DNA from: Conidiobolus incongruus B7586
Lineage: Eukaryota > Entomophthoromycota > Entomophthoromycetes > Entomophthorales > Conidiobolaceae
Direction: 5' to 3'
NCBI GenBank assembly: GCA_000697335.1
Contig: JNEM01015818.1
Location: 1 to 11,224 of the forward strand
Length of the DNA: 11,224 nt
The notes beneath the pieces were generated by a model. That model saw nothing but the letters and a program-made list of their open reading frames with translations, had not been told where the DNA came from and ran no database searches. Shown piece after piece: positions 1 to 9,104 of this stretch. How positions within the stretch are numbered: the stretch's first letter is position 1; every line of letters starts with the position of its first letter. The position numbers and the translations under genes are program-made.

Positions 1-240
1 ATTAAATAATATGGATTTTTTAATTTATAAAATTTTGATCTTTTTAAATTAAATAATTAAAAATAATCTATAGTAAATAATAATTATTATTTTGATTTTT
101 GTATTAAAAATATAAACTTAAATATTTATTTTTAATATTTATCTATTATCAAGTTTTATAAAACTATTAAAATATATATAATATTATAATATTAAAATAA
201 ATTAAATTTTTTTCAATTTTTAATTTTTAATTATTAATGC
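1..240. other. AT-rich left flank of the mariner element
   Basis: No gene is visible here. The stretch beginning near position 8 (ATGGATTTTTTAATTTATAA) is roughly repeated in inverted orientation at about 1603-1628, on the far side of the mariner element. A second stretch near 20-55, including TTTTGATCTTTTT, has a direct-orientation look-alike at about 1672-1715. These could mean that the mariner has longer, eroded ends than the well-matched 30 bp core, or that it inserted into an older repeat. In DNA this AT-rich, such matches are only suggestive. Confidence 0.35.
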
Positions 241-270
241 AGAAATTAAATAATGGCACAATTTTAAAAC
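241..270. repeat. Left terminal inverted repeat of the mariner
   Basis: This end begins AGAAATTAA and contains AATGGCA. It pairs with the reverse complement of 1501-1530. It lies beyond the 3' end of the transposase. Confidence 0.8.
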
Positions 271-306
271 TAAAATTAAACAAATAAATTAATAAATAAT
301 ATAAAA

Positions 307-1340
307 TTAATAGCCTCCTTTATTATTAATAGCTTTTTTCCATACTTTTAGTAAGCTTCTAATACCTAAAAAATAGTTCTTTTTATTAAGAACTGAAATT
401 TGATATTTCATGAACCAATTTAATTTGTTTGCAGGAATTTTTTCTCTTGCAAGCTGTTTTTTTAATTGTCCAAAACAATTATAATCACATGGGTTATAAT
501 CAGGTGAATATACTAGATATGGTAACTCCCTCTAATTTTTTTTATATAAAAAATCTTTTACAGCTTTAGCTTTATATATTTTTCAATTATCATGCAAAAT
601 AATAGGTGTCTTTAATTTATATTATGAACACCATTTAGAAATTGTTTTATTTAAAAAGATAATATATAACTTACTATTGATTGATTTTCCTTGAGGTATT
701 AAATAGGAAGACTATATAACATTATAATCCATTACAATAATTAATATTTGCTTATATTCAAAATACTTATTTATTAGAATTTGTAGAGGGGATTGATTTA
801 GCTTAACCCAACATCTTGTTTTATTTTTAGGTAAAGGATTATATAAAGGAATCCAAGATTCATCAATTGTAAGTATTCACTGTAAAAACCTTTGTTTTTA
901 GTTATACCTTAATAAGTTTAGTTTAGCTATAGCTATTCTAATTTTTTTTAGGTTTTTGTTAAATTATAAGATATCTATTTTATATTTTTATTAATTAATC
1001 TAAGTTTAAACTTAAGTAAATATAACATGCTTGTATAATTAACATTAAATTACTTTGATAGTATTCTAGCAGAAATAAAAAGGTATTTCTTAATATATTT
1101 TTTTACTATATTAGTAAGTGAAAGAGTAATAGTAGAAATTAGTCTTCTAGATTTTAGTAAATTTTGAATAGTATCCCTTCCAGCTTTAAAATCACAAATC
1201 CAGTGATATATGGTAATTTTAGATAAAGCACCATCTCCATAAGCTGTTTGCAAGTTTTAGAAGATTTTAGAGGGTTTATTGTTAAGTTTTAAAGATACAA
1301 AAATAAAAGCCTTTTGATAATCACAATCTGGTTTAAGCAT
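307..1340 (-). pseudogene. Mariner transposase relic (D34D)
   Basis: Mariner transposases cut and rejoin DNA at TA sites using three aspartates. The relic starts at an ATG (1338-1340) and ends at a TAA (307-309). The N-terminal helix-turn-helix is clear (YGDGALSKITIYHW, about 1245-1204). The catalytic motifs follow: IDESW with D at 862-864, LHDN with D at 589-591, and SPDYNPCDYN with D at 484-486. Exactly 34 codons separate the last two aspartates, which is the mariner signature. The C-terminal block (FLGIRSLLKVWKKAI) is also typical. All three catalytic aspartates survive, but the frame does not. Stops lie at 1257-1259, 1047-1049, 583-585 and 532-534, with several more between 870 and 1020, around 620 and around 712. 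A one-base frameshift fits the eight-base A run at 942-949. Several stops sit where relatives have Trp or Gln, which points to C-to-T/G-to-A decay. The longest surviving open piece is 1050-1253. Confidence 0.9.
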
Positions 1341-1397
1341 GATTAAATTTAAGTATAAATTTTAAAATCAAAATATTTTAATAAAAAAAAGAATTAA

Positions 1398-1475
1398 AAT
1401 TGAATATATATATATATATAGTTTGAAAATATTTATTTTCTTATATATTATATATATATATATAATTTTTCAAAA
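1398..1475. repeat. (TA)n tracts within an imperfect hairpin inside the mariner
   Basis: Two alternating TA tracts (about 1405-1420 and 1449-1463) frame a segment with the inverted arms GTTTGAAAAT (1422-1431) and ATTTTTCAAAAC (about 1464-1475). It lies between the transposase start and the 1501-1530 repeat, in the 5' untranslated part of the element. It may be no more than microsatellite growth. Confidence 0.5.
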
Positions 1476-1500
1476 CATATAATATGTTTAAAAGATCAGA

Positions 1501-1530
1501 AATTAAAAAATTTGCCATTTCTTAATTTCT
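1501..1530. repeat. Right terminal inverted repeat of the mariner
   Basis: The reverse complement begins AGAAATTAA and contains AATGGCA, matching 241-270 at about 24 of 29 positions. This is the transposase 5' side of the element. Confidence 0.8.
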
Positions 1531-3120
1531 ATACTAATAAAAATATAAAATTTAATATTCAATAACTTATTTAAATATTATAATAATTATTACTTTATAA
1601 TTATTATTATATTTAGAAAATCCATAAAATATTCAAAAATATCAATCATTAGCATTAAATAATTTTATTATTTTAATTTATAATTTTTGATCTTTTTATT
1701 TATAAAATATATAAATAAAGGGTAATAAAATATAACTATATCATGTGCTTATTCAAGATATAAGTTTTTAATAAACTTGCAATAGCAAGTTGTATATAAA
1801 AATATGGTTTTAAATACAATATTTTATCAATATATCAATATCATATTTATATTATTAAGATAATCTAAAATGATATATATTTAATTGTGATTATATATAT
1901 TATTTACCCGAAATAAGATATTTTTTATTCGTTTTCTATAATTTATTATAAAATTTTATTAAATGGAATATATTAAAGATATATTGATAATATAAAAATA
2001 TAAACTAATTTAGCTAAATCATGTCAAACGATATATAGTTTTATTTTAAGTGCAATAATATCAATGAAAATATTATAAAAACTTTTTAAACTCTATTTAT
2101 CACATTATTATAATATTTCTAGTTTTATATTTTTCCAATAAAAATATTGATTGTGAAAAAGTATTATGTTTTTCAAAGTACTACCAAAATTTTGTATTCA
2201 TTAAATTTAAATTAATTAAACTATAATTATATTTCAATTTTGACCATATTTCAAACCCAAGTGCGTTTTGAAATTAAGCAAATTATTAATTAAATATTAT
2301 GTTATTATGGATAATATATTATATTGTGACATAACTTATTAAAGAATATGAAGCAACTGAATAATATCGTATATCAACGAAATAGTTACTTATACAAATA
2401 TCCAATTATATACCAATCAATCGAGTTTAGAAGTAAAATAAGTTCAATTAATAAAATATATAAATATTTCTTATCAATATATCAGTCTATTATGAAATTT
2501 GATGAAAATTAATCGCTACTTATGATTTCCAATTTCTTCTTTGGATCAAATAGACTATTAAACTAAATTAGTCTGAGAGTAAAAAAGTATCAATTGTAAA
2601 AAATAAACAAGAGTTGATTTTTCAATATCAATATTACTTAAAGAATAGGTTAATCAAATTTGAATATTTCATTTTAAAAACTATGTTACAATTTTTTAAA
2701 ATTATATTATTATAATTTAATCAAAACTTTTTGAAAAATCATCATAAAGTACTCAATTTTATATTTGATTTATCAACCTTATATTAATTGATTGATGATA
2801 TAATATTCTTTATTCAGCACTTAGAGAAACAGATTAATGATAAAATTAGTAAAAATGTCATGATTATCAAAACTTTGGTTCACTAAAGGTGAATAACATT
2901 TAATAGCGCATCTCATTATAAAATATGTTTATTCTTTTGATATAAACTTTTTATGATATTTAATTTAAATAAATCTTCTAATAAAGGGTTATTAAAAATT
3001 ATTCAATATAAAAATGATATAGAATATATTTTGAAATAATCTTCAAGTTTAATAATTCATTTTACTGTAAAATATAAAAAAAATAATATTTGAAAATAAT
3101 AAAATATTGGTAAATCAACT
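1531..3120. other. Long AT-rich intergenic region, no secure gene
   Basis: No recognisable gene lies here. The open stretches present are about as long as chance would allow at this base composition. One is a plus-strand ATG frame at 2348-2512 (54 codons, K/N/I/Y-rich). Another is a minus-strand frame at 2100-2273 (57 codons with one internal TAG, containing LGFEIWSKLKYNY). A third is a 31-codon minus-strand ATG frame at 2821-2916 beginning MRCAIKCYSP. The second and third hold some less AT-biased codons and could be crumbs of dead genes. I cannot assign any of them. A small perfect hairpin lies at 1774-1791. The part next to the receptor (about 2990-3120) will hold its 3' untranslated region and polyadenylation site, but no single signal stands out. 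Confidence 0.4.
1774..1791. repeat. Short perfect hairpin (7 bp stem, 4 nt loop)
   Basis: AACTTGC and GCAAGTT pair around an AATA loop. The stem is richer in G and C than its surroundings and has no T-rich tail. There is no neighbouring gene to attach it to, so a function cannot be given. Confidence 0.4.
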
Positions 3121-4101
3121 TTATTTAGATGATTTAACTACTCTAAACCAAAATATTGTGAGCATGGCTTTTAATTCTTGGTTCGTTTCCTCATGGAAAA
3201 ATAAAATAAATATAGGGTTCGTTAAAGGTATCAGGTGAAATATCAATAAAAAGATATTATCCGTTAAAAGTGGTGGATATTCGTCCAAAAATTTATATAC
3301 TGTTTGAATACCCAAAAATGGTATCGTTTGCAATAAATAAATTGATATCATCAGATATAACTTGAACAATGAACTTTTTATATTGTTCTCAACTCTGTAT
3401 TGATCGTAGACCAGCTCTTGATTCGTTAAATTCGATTTACTATGTATCGCTTCCTTAGGATGCATAGGGATAAAGCCTTGGTTCTCATTTCGCATTTTAG
3501 ATATATAATTTGAATAATGTCTCCCAATTTTGTAGTAGCAAAATAACATTAAACATATACTAATAAATACAGTACCCATAATTATATAATCAAATAAATT
3601 CGGTAATAGTCCCTTACTGAGATCAAATCCACAGTATTTTTGAGATGGGAAGACAGTAAATATCTTGGATACCATAGGATACATCGCCAAAAGTATATAG
3701 AACAATAACAAACCGACATTGATAAGCACCCAAAACCTGATAGAATAAAGCTTGTTATGACATATTGCTAAATACCTTAACATGCCCAAAATCATAGTGG
3801 TTTCAACTGTTGATGCACCAAATACCAAAAAGAAAAAACCGTTGATTTGACAATAATAATCATATTGCTCAAAAATTCGATATTCCGTTATCCATAAAAC
3901 AATTAAATTAATTCCCGAATATAAAGCGTATATAATATCGATAATACATAAAATAAACGAAATAACCGTATCAGTTTGAATTAATCTCATTCTTTTAACT
4001 AATATATGCATTAGCAGCAAATTGATAAATATTGACATAATCAATAAAATCAGCTCAACAATGCTAAATACAAGCCCTGTAATTCCATCAGGTCCAACCA
4101 T
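3121..4101 (-). CDS. Seven-transmembrane receptor, class A (rhodopsin-like) GPCR type, divergent
   Basis: This 326-residue membrane protein is most likely a G-protein-coupled receptor in the plasma membrane; its ligand is unknown. Hydrophobic segments lie at about 8-34, 43-69, 84-113, 122-144, 168-191, 243-265 and 278-302. Class A landmarks are visible: N27 in TM1, D55 in TM2, C84 at the top of TM3 with C157 in the second outer loop (probable disulfide), P261 in TM6, and N295-P296 in TM7 followed by a polar helix-8-like stretch (HEETNQELK). Two landmarks are altered: the TM3 end reads LRY instead of DRY, and TM7 reads NPIFI instead of NPxxY. The third inner loop is about 50 residues and the outer N-terminus only about seven. 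I chose the ATG at 4099-4101. The frame is open upstream to about 4160 but has no earlier ATG, only a TTG at 4143, so a spliced upstream exon remains possible. There is no intron in the body. A dead paralogue lies at 5638-6617. The class call is firm at fold level, but subfamily and coupling are not known. Confidence 0.85.
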   Translation of the reverse strand: MVGPDGITGLVFSIVELILLIMSIFINLLLMHILVKRMRLIQTDTVISFILCIIDIIYALYSGINLIVLWITEYRIFEQYDYYCQINGFFFLVFGASTVETTMILGMLRYLAICHNKLYSIRFWVLINVGLLLFYILLAMYPMVSKIFTVFPSQKYCGFDLSKGLLPNLFDYIIMGTVFISICLMLFCYYKIGRHYSNYISKMRNENQGFIPMHPKEAIHSKSNLTNQELVYDQYRVENNIKSSLFKLYLMISIYLLQTIPFLGIQTVYKFLDEYPPLLTDNIFLLIFHLIPLTNPIFILFFHEETNQELKAMLTIFWFRVVKSSK

Positions 4102-4130
4102 TTTGTTTGAGTTGGTAATTAGAGTTGTTA

Positions 4131-4148
4131 TCAATTCAACCAAACCAT
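4131..4148 (-). other. Possible five-codon upstream ORF of the receptor gene
   Basis: An ATG at 4146-4148, in a different frame from the receptor, opens a five-codon frame ending in TGA, 29 bases before the chosen receptor ATG. If the transcript starts further upstream, this would be met first by scanning ribosomes and could dampen translation. The corresponding place in the dead copy (about 6611-6617) also has ATGs followed at once by a stop. This is an inference without transcript data. Confidence 0.3.
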
Positions 4149-4224
4149 AATTTAAATATTAAATTTTATTCTCACAATTGTTACACATATTTTATTATGA
4201 TTCATCATTTTCAATTGTAAATAA

Positions 4225-4839
4225 AAATTTTATAATCCGAAGCATTCTAAATATATTGCATCCAATTTTTGGATAATATCTTGTTTAAGACAACTTAGTC
4301 AAGATTATTATACCTTTATTGACGAACAAGGAAACCATTTCTACACGGATCAAAATTTGTTAATCAATAATAATTCATCCAGCGAATAGCTGTTGCTATT
4401 ATTAAGATCATTCAATAGACATAATACAATTGATAATTATGTTAAGTATCATAGGTAATGAAAATGATGTAGATTTTAAATATTATATTATTTTGAGTAT
4501 TCATACTTTTAAAATAATAGAAATTTAATATAGGTTATTAATTAAAATGATTTTATTATCAAATTATATTTTAAAAAATATTTTGTCAAAATTTAAGTTG
4601 AGATAAACTATATCAAAATACATTATTGACCTTTACATTATATAAACAATATCACATTAGCTGGGTTATGATTGATTTTCTATAATGTTGACTTTATCAT
4701 ATTACACATATATGACAGAACCTCATTACCCATCCATAATATGCTCCATTTCAAAAATCATTTTTTTGAATCCACATTTGAACACGTTATAATTAATTTA
4801 GAAAATATATTTAGCAATGTTTTTAATGGGGAGTGGTTA
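4225..4839 (+). pseudogene. Possible relic of a divergent plus-strand gene, unidentified
   Basis: Two open stretches on the plus strand share one reading frame: 4225-4386 (54 codons, containing FIDEQGNHFYTDQNLL) and 4672-4839 (56 codons, containing DRTSLPIHNMLHFKNHFFES). Both use more G- and C-containing codons than the flanks. The AT-rich DNA between them carries many stops and could be an old intron. The length alone is not significant, since runs of 55-60 codons are expected by chance a few times in a window of this composition. The codon content and the shared frame are what suggest past coding. I do not recognise the protein. The second stretch faintly recalls the start of the fungal-specific transcription factor domain, but no Zn2Cys6 cysteine cluster is present. 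If real, it was transcribed away from the receptor gene. A counterpart of the 4641-4740 part can be aligned at 7096-7200 in the duplicated unit, with the frame lost. Confidence 0.3.
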
Positions 4840-4849
4840 TGACAAGCGT

Positions 4850-5637
4850 GAATTGACTCATGATCATTTCAATCAACCAATTAAATTAAGTGGAATCAAA
4901 AGTGTAAAACTTTTTAAATAATGAGAAAATTGAATGTATTATTAAATCATTTCAAAATTATTCAATTTAAAATTATTATTTAAATTAATTTCAAAATTTC
5001 CTTATTATATATTAATTTTATTTTAATTATATTATAAATTGAAATAAAAACTTTTTACAAAATCAATGTTTATAATAAAATAAATTAACTTTAATTAATC
5101 TTATATTAAATTTATACTATACAATAAGGCTTTTCAATATAATAACAATTCAAAAATAATGATAATTATTAATATATAATATGATTTTAATAATAATAAT
5201 AATCTATATAGAAAAATTATTTTTATATCAGAAATATTGAATATATCAAATAATAAATATTTGTTCATTTGGATATATACAGTATATAGATAAGGAGAAT
5301 AGTTACATACTCAATATACAATTTTAAGTATATGTACAATAAAAGTCATTGTTGATAATGATATAATTAAATATCTAGTGTATATATATATAATTAGATT
5401 TTACAAAATTTTAAAACTAATGTGCTTTATTTTTAGCTCTAATTGGTTTAATTATACTGTTCGAATATTTTTAGTGTAATTCAAATTGACATTATCAAAT
5501 TCATAAGTAATATTTTTACATCATTTCTTGATTCTAATATATCAGCTTTTAAAGAATTATAGAATTATCTGAATTCAAAAATGGTATCTGATCTTTGAAA
5601 TTTTCAAAGTTAACATTTCAATATACTAATTTTATAA
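4850..5637. other. AT-rich spacer between the two receptor copies
   Basis: I see no gene. The right part (about 5430-5637) is somewhat less AT-extreme and contains a short perfect palindrome near 5594-5609 (TTTGAAATTTTCAAAG). The 3' ends of transcripts from the dead receptor copy would fall here. No clear alignment to the DNA downstream of the live gene (before 3121) was found, so the duplication does not visibly extend this way. Confidence 0.4.
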
Positions 5638-6617
5638 TCAAAATAAGTTATAATTAAATAATGTTAATATTCTAGACCAAAAAATTGTCAGTATGGCTTT
5701 CAATTCATGATTGGCGTCTTGGTGAAAAAACCTATAGGGTCCGTTAAATATATAAAATGGAACATTGAACAAATGATCTTAATTTTAAATGCGGTAATGT
5801 CATCCTCGAATTTCAGAGTTTATTAAAAAGGATAAAATTTCCAGAAGGTACATCAATAGCATTTGGTAAAGCTTGAATAGTGAACTTTTGATATTGTTCA
5901 CATCTTTGAATTAATTTAAAATAACTCATAATTGGTTAAATTTGGTATACCTAGTATTCGCCACCTTCGGGTGAATTGAGATACAACTTAGATTATCGCT
6001 TTTCATTTGACTAATGTAATCCAAATAAAATCTTAGAACAATAAAACAACAAACTTACGTCATACATACACTAATAGAACTAAAAGCGGCTATTACACAT
6101 TAAAATTAGTTTGGTAATACTTAAATAGCAACAAATTCACATAATGCTTGAGATGGATATATGATTAAGAACATTTGCATCATAGGTTTTACCGTGCTCA
6201 AAATGTTTTATAATATTACACTGATTATTATACCTAGCAAAGTTTAATAGAATATTGCATATTATCACAGATTACTTGATATTTTTGTGTACGTAAAAAC
6301 ATAGCGGTTTCAACTGTCGACTAGCTAATTTCCAAAAACAAAATCATGAACTGGCAATAGTAGTTATATTATTGAAATATTTCAGAATTATTTAGCCGTA
6401 AAATGAACAGATTGATTGTTTGATAAAAACATATTAGAAATCAATAATTTGAAAAACGAAATAACTTGATCGGTTTGATTCAACCCTGTTCTTCTAACTA
6501 ATATATGTATGAGCAACAAAATGATAGATATTGATAAAATTGAAAAACAAACAATTCTATAATAATAATATTAATAATAATCAATTCACATATACTATTA
6601 CTTTTTTAAACCATCAT
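5638..6617 (-). pseudogene. Dead tandem copy of the receptor gene
   Basis: The minus strand can be followed from TM1 to the C-terminus against the intact receptor at 3121-4101, though in several frames. Matching pieces include IHILVRRTGLNQTDQVISF (about 6470-6530) with the TM1-TM2 join, STVETAMF (about 6300-6325) with TM3, YPSQALCEF and VCMT around loop 2 and TM5, HPKVANTRY (about 5950-5980) in loop 3, NNIKSSLFKLYQM (about 5865-5905) with TM6, and NHELKAILTIFW (about 5685-5720) with the tail. In-frame stops interrupt TM3, loop 2 and loop 3. Frame changes occur near 5800 and again near 5740, just after TM7. The copy is about 60 bp shorter overall than the live gene. The ATG region survives at about 6611-6617, followed at once by a stop. 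Its direction matches the live gene, so it arose by tandem duplication and then decayed. This is a host gene relic, not a mobile element. Confidence 0.9.
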
Positions 6618-7195
6618 AAATGTGAGTAAAGTTGATTAAATATCCATTATTATTATTATTGTAATTATCAAGTTTATTATGATATTGGCTGGCTAACTAC
6701 ATCCATTTTCACTAAATATTACATTATATTGAGCCATTCTATTTTTATTATTACATATTATTGGCTATATATCTTGTTTAAACTAAATATTTGAGACAAT
6801 TATACCATTTTGGTATAATTAAGAAATTATTTAATCTTACAAAATATAGCTAACAATCCATAGATATTATATCAAATACATCACCCATAAATGGTAATTT
6901 ATTAAATATGCTTAAACTTATATATCTTTATATTTAACCTTGAAAGTCACCATATTTATTTATAAATTTAGACATCACTATAGTATTTTTATAACAAATT
7001 AATTTTCAAAGAAAAATATATTGGTCTAAATATAATAAATTATAAAATCTATTTTGTCTATGGGGTTATAATAAATCTAGTAATGTTTTAAACGTTATAA
7101 ATAATACCACATTATTCAATAAGTCAAAAAAATCTATAAATTTATAGTTTATAATTTCAATAGAAATATATCTAGCCTACCAAAATGCATTACCC
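6618..7195. repeat. Upstream part of the tandem duplication
   Basis: This stretch still aligns in patches with the DNA upstream of the live receptor. ATCTTGTTTAA at 6771-6781 matches 4278-4288. ATAAATAATACCACATTA near 7097-7114 matches ATAAACAATATCACATTA near 4642-4659. CATTACCC at 7188-7195 matches 4724-4731 and is followed by ATCC on both sides. The offsets are all between about 2455 and 2495 bases, so the order is conserved. No gene remains open here. Alignment fades after about 7220. Confidence 0.65.
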
Positions 7196-7700
7196 GATCC
7201 AATAAGGTGATTTCACCTATATAGTGGTTTGTGATAAAAAGTATATTTTCTTATATTATTTAATTAAATTTTCAATCACCTTTATCTCAATTTTGAATAT
7301 TTGATACAATATTGTATTTTATTTGCAAATTATTAACCTGCCCGGACACTTTAAGTCCATTCAATAACAATCTTATTATATTTTGCAAAATTAAGATATA
7401 TCCTTCAACTTTTAATATAAAAATTTTATGATTGTTATATTAATCAATTACTATATAAAGTAATCAATACACTTATTCAAGGTATATATTCTTATAAAAT
7501 AACTCATTGGGAATGAAATAAATATTGTCTTACTATAGTTTATTTGATAGATTTAACTTTTAATTGCCAAAATGGTTAAAAAGCAATTATAATATATTTA
7601 CTAAATCAAAATAAATATTATTCAGTATTAAATAACTCAATATTGCTGAATTTATATCACAAACCAATTATAAAATCTATGATTAATTAATTTTGGATTT
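7196..7700. other. AT-rich spacer with one minor open stretch
   Basis: A minus-strand frame is open for 50 codons (7287-7439) and includes NGLKVSGQVNNLQIKYN, with some G/C-containing codons around 7335-7375. There is no ATG, and its length is within chance for this composition. It may be another scrap of a dead gene. I cannot identify it. Nothing else is seen. Confidence 0.3.
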
Positions 7701-9104
7701 GATTAAATAAATTATAACTTTAAATATATATATATAATACCATATAAGAATTATAATATTATATAACATAATTATGATATTAAAAGAAAATTTTTTAAAA
7801 AATTAACCTTTTAAAGATTATTATTGAAAATATATATTAAAATATTATAATTTTCATTATGAATTGAGATTTAAAATTAATTAAAATCATATTTTAAAGA
7901 TATTATAATAAATAGTATAAGCAAATATAAAACCATCTAACCTTAATTATCTTTTGATTATATTCATTTTATTAATTAAATTTCCTATATAACTTTATTA
8001 AATATATTACTAAGACTATAATTTAAAGATATATATATTATTATTATTTATATAATTAATGAATAATTCTAATTATTTTATTTTATTCTATATTTTAATA
8101 ATATATATATAAATTTACTCAATATAATAATAAAAATTATTATTTATTATAGATTATTTATTATTTATTTTTAGCATTATTTTGATATATTTTATTATTT
8201 TTTCATTTAATAAATAAAATCAGATTTAGCCAGATCTTTATAAATTATTTTTTAATTTTATAGTTTTATCTCTAATAATATTAATGATTATAAAAATTAT
8301 ATTGATTATTTTTGATTTATTTCCAATTTTATTATAAGGTATTTGTATTATTTATTTATTTTGTTATTTTAATATTAATACAAGATATAGTTTTGATATA
8401 TATTAATAAATTGCTTTCTAATATATATTTTATTTATTTGCCAATTTATTTTTATAATAAATTTTCTAATTAATATTATTATTATTCTATATTTAATAAT
8501 AGGAATATCTTAATTAAAATATATATATATTTTAAAATATTATGTATTAATCTAATAATAATTATTTTTAATATTTTTTAATATTATTTTGATTAATCTA
8601 TTTTATAAATAATAATTAATTTCAATTTGATAAATAAGTCAATATTATTTTTCATTCAGAATAGAATTATTGGTCCATATTCAAATAATATTCCTTAGTT
8701 CCATTTATTAGTATATATTAAATTCCTTTGCTATTAATTGAGTGAATTATTTGAATCAAAAGTATCAAAGGGAGATAAAGGTTATTTTCAAATATTTTAT
8801 TATAAAGTCTTAATAATAAATAAATCTCAAAGTATAAAATAATAAAATATTAAAAAAATATTAATATATTAATTATTTAATGGTATTATAAATATTTCTC
8901 TATTAGTAATTTTTGATCATAAATTATTTTACAAAATATAGTATAATATTTGAGTAAAAATGAAATTATTGATAAAAATAATAATATATACCAATATATA
9001 AAGGAAAAATAATATAATATTTTAATTTAAAATTAATATATATATAATATATAATATAAACTTAATATATAAAATTAGATTTATAATATAAGATGTATAT
9101 AATA
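7700..9104. other. Block of nearly pure A/T DNA
   Basis: For about 1.4 kb, G and C are very rare, with long runs of TATA, TTATT and AATAT and almost no open frames on either strand. Short islands with more G/C occur at about 8220-8240 (CAGATTTAGCCAGATC) and 8665-8785 (including AAGTATCAAAGGGAGATAAAGG). These islands may be the last recognisable bits of older inserts. No inverted-repeat pair marking an element's ends could be found by eye. It is either ordinary intergenic DNA of this genome or a fully eroded transposon layer. Confidence 0.45.

Larger units (their letters stand above)
241..1530 (-). mobile_element. Decayed mariner (D34D) DNA transposon with terminal inverted repeats
   Basis: The element is about 1.29 kb, the usual size for a mariner. 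Its ends are imperfect inverted repeats: 241-270 against the reverse complement of 1501-1530, about 24 of 29 bases matching, with shared cores AGAAATTAA and AATGGCA. A minus-strand transposase relic fills the interior, with the stop codon 66 bp from one end and the start about 190 bp from the other. The similarity seems to continue weakly outward for some 30 bp, so the true ends may lie slightly outside. I cannot fix the TA target duplication. The coding region is heavily interrupted, so the element cannot move by itself. Confidence 0.88.

Noticed and set aside
1050-1253. A 67-codon minus-strand open frame that could be taken as a small gene
   Set aside because: It is the helix-turn-helix part of the mariner transposase relic, between two in-frame stops, and has no ATG start of its own.
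1774-1791. Hairpin as a terminator or structured RNA
   Set aside because: The stem is only 7 bp, there is no adjacent gene and the genome is eukaryotic, so a bacterial-type terminator makes no sense here.
2100-2273. Minus-strand frame with LGFEIWSKLKYNY, one internal stop
   Set aside because: It looks slightly gene-like, but it has no start, no recognisable family and a length within chance.
2348-2512. Plus-strand ATG frame of 54 codons
   Set aside because: At this AT content the chance of a stop is about one codon in ten, so a few runs of 55-60 codons are expected by chance in six frames. The residues are the K/N/I/Y mix expected from random AT-rich DNA.
4225-4236. TATA-box-like TATAAAATTT on the minus strand upstream of the receptor
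   Set aside because: Such strings occur everywhere in this DNA, and the matching place upstream of the dead copy does not preserve it.
7287-7439. Minus-strand 50-codon frame with NGLKVSGQVNNLQIKYN
   Set aside because: There is no ATG and no family match that I can name, and its length is within chance. It is mentioned only as a possible scrap.
7700-9104. Mitochondrial DNA origin of the extreme AT block
   Set aside because: No tRNA, rRNA or respiratory gene is visible, and the flanks hold a nuclear-type receptor gene and Tc1/mariner elements.
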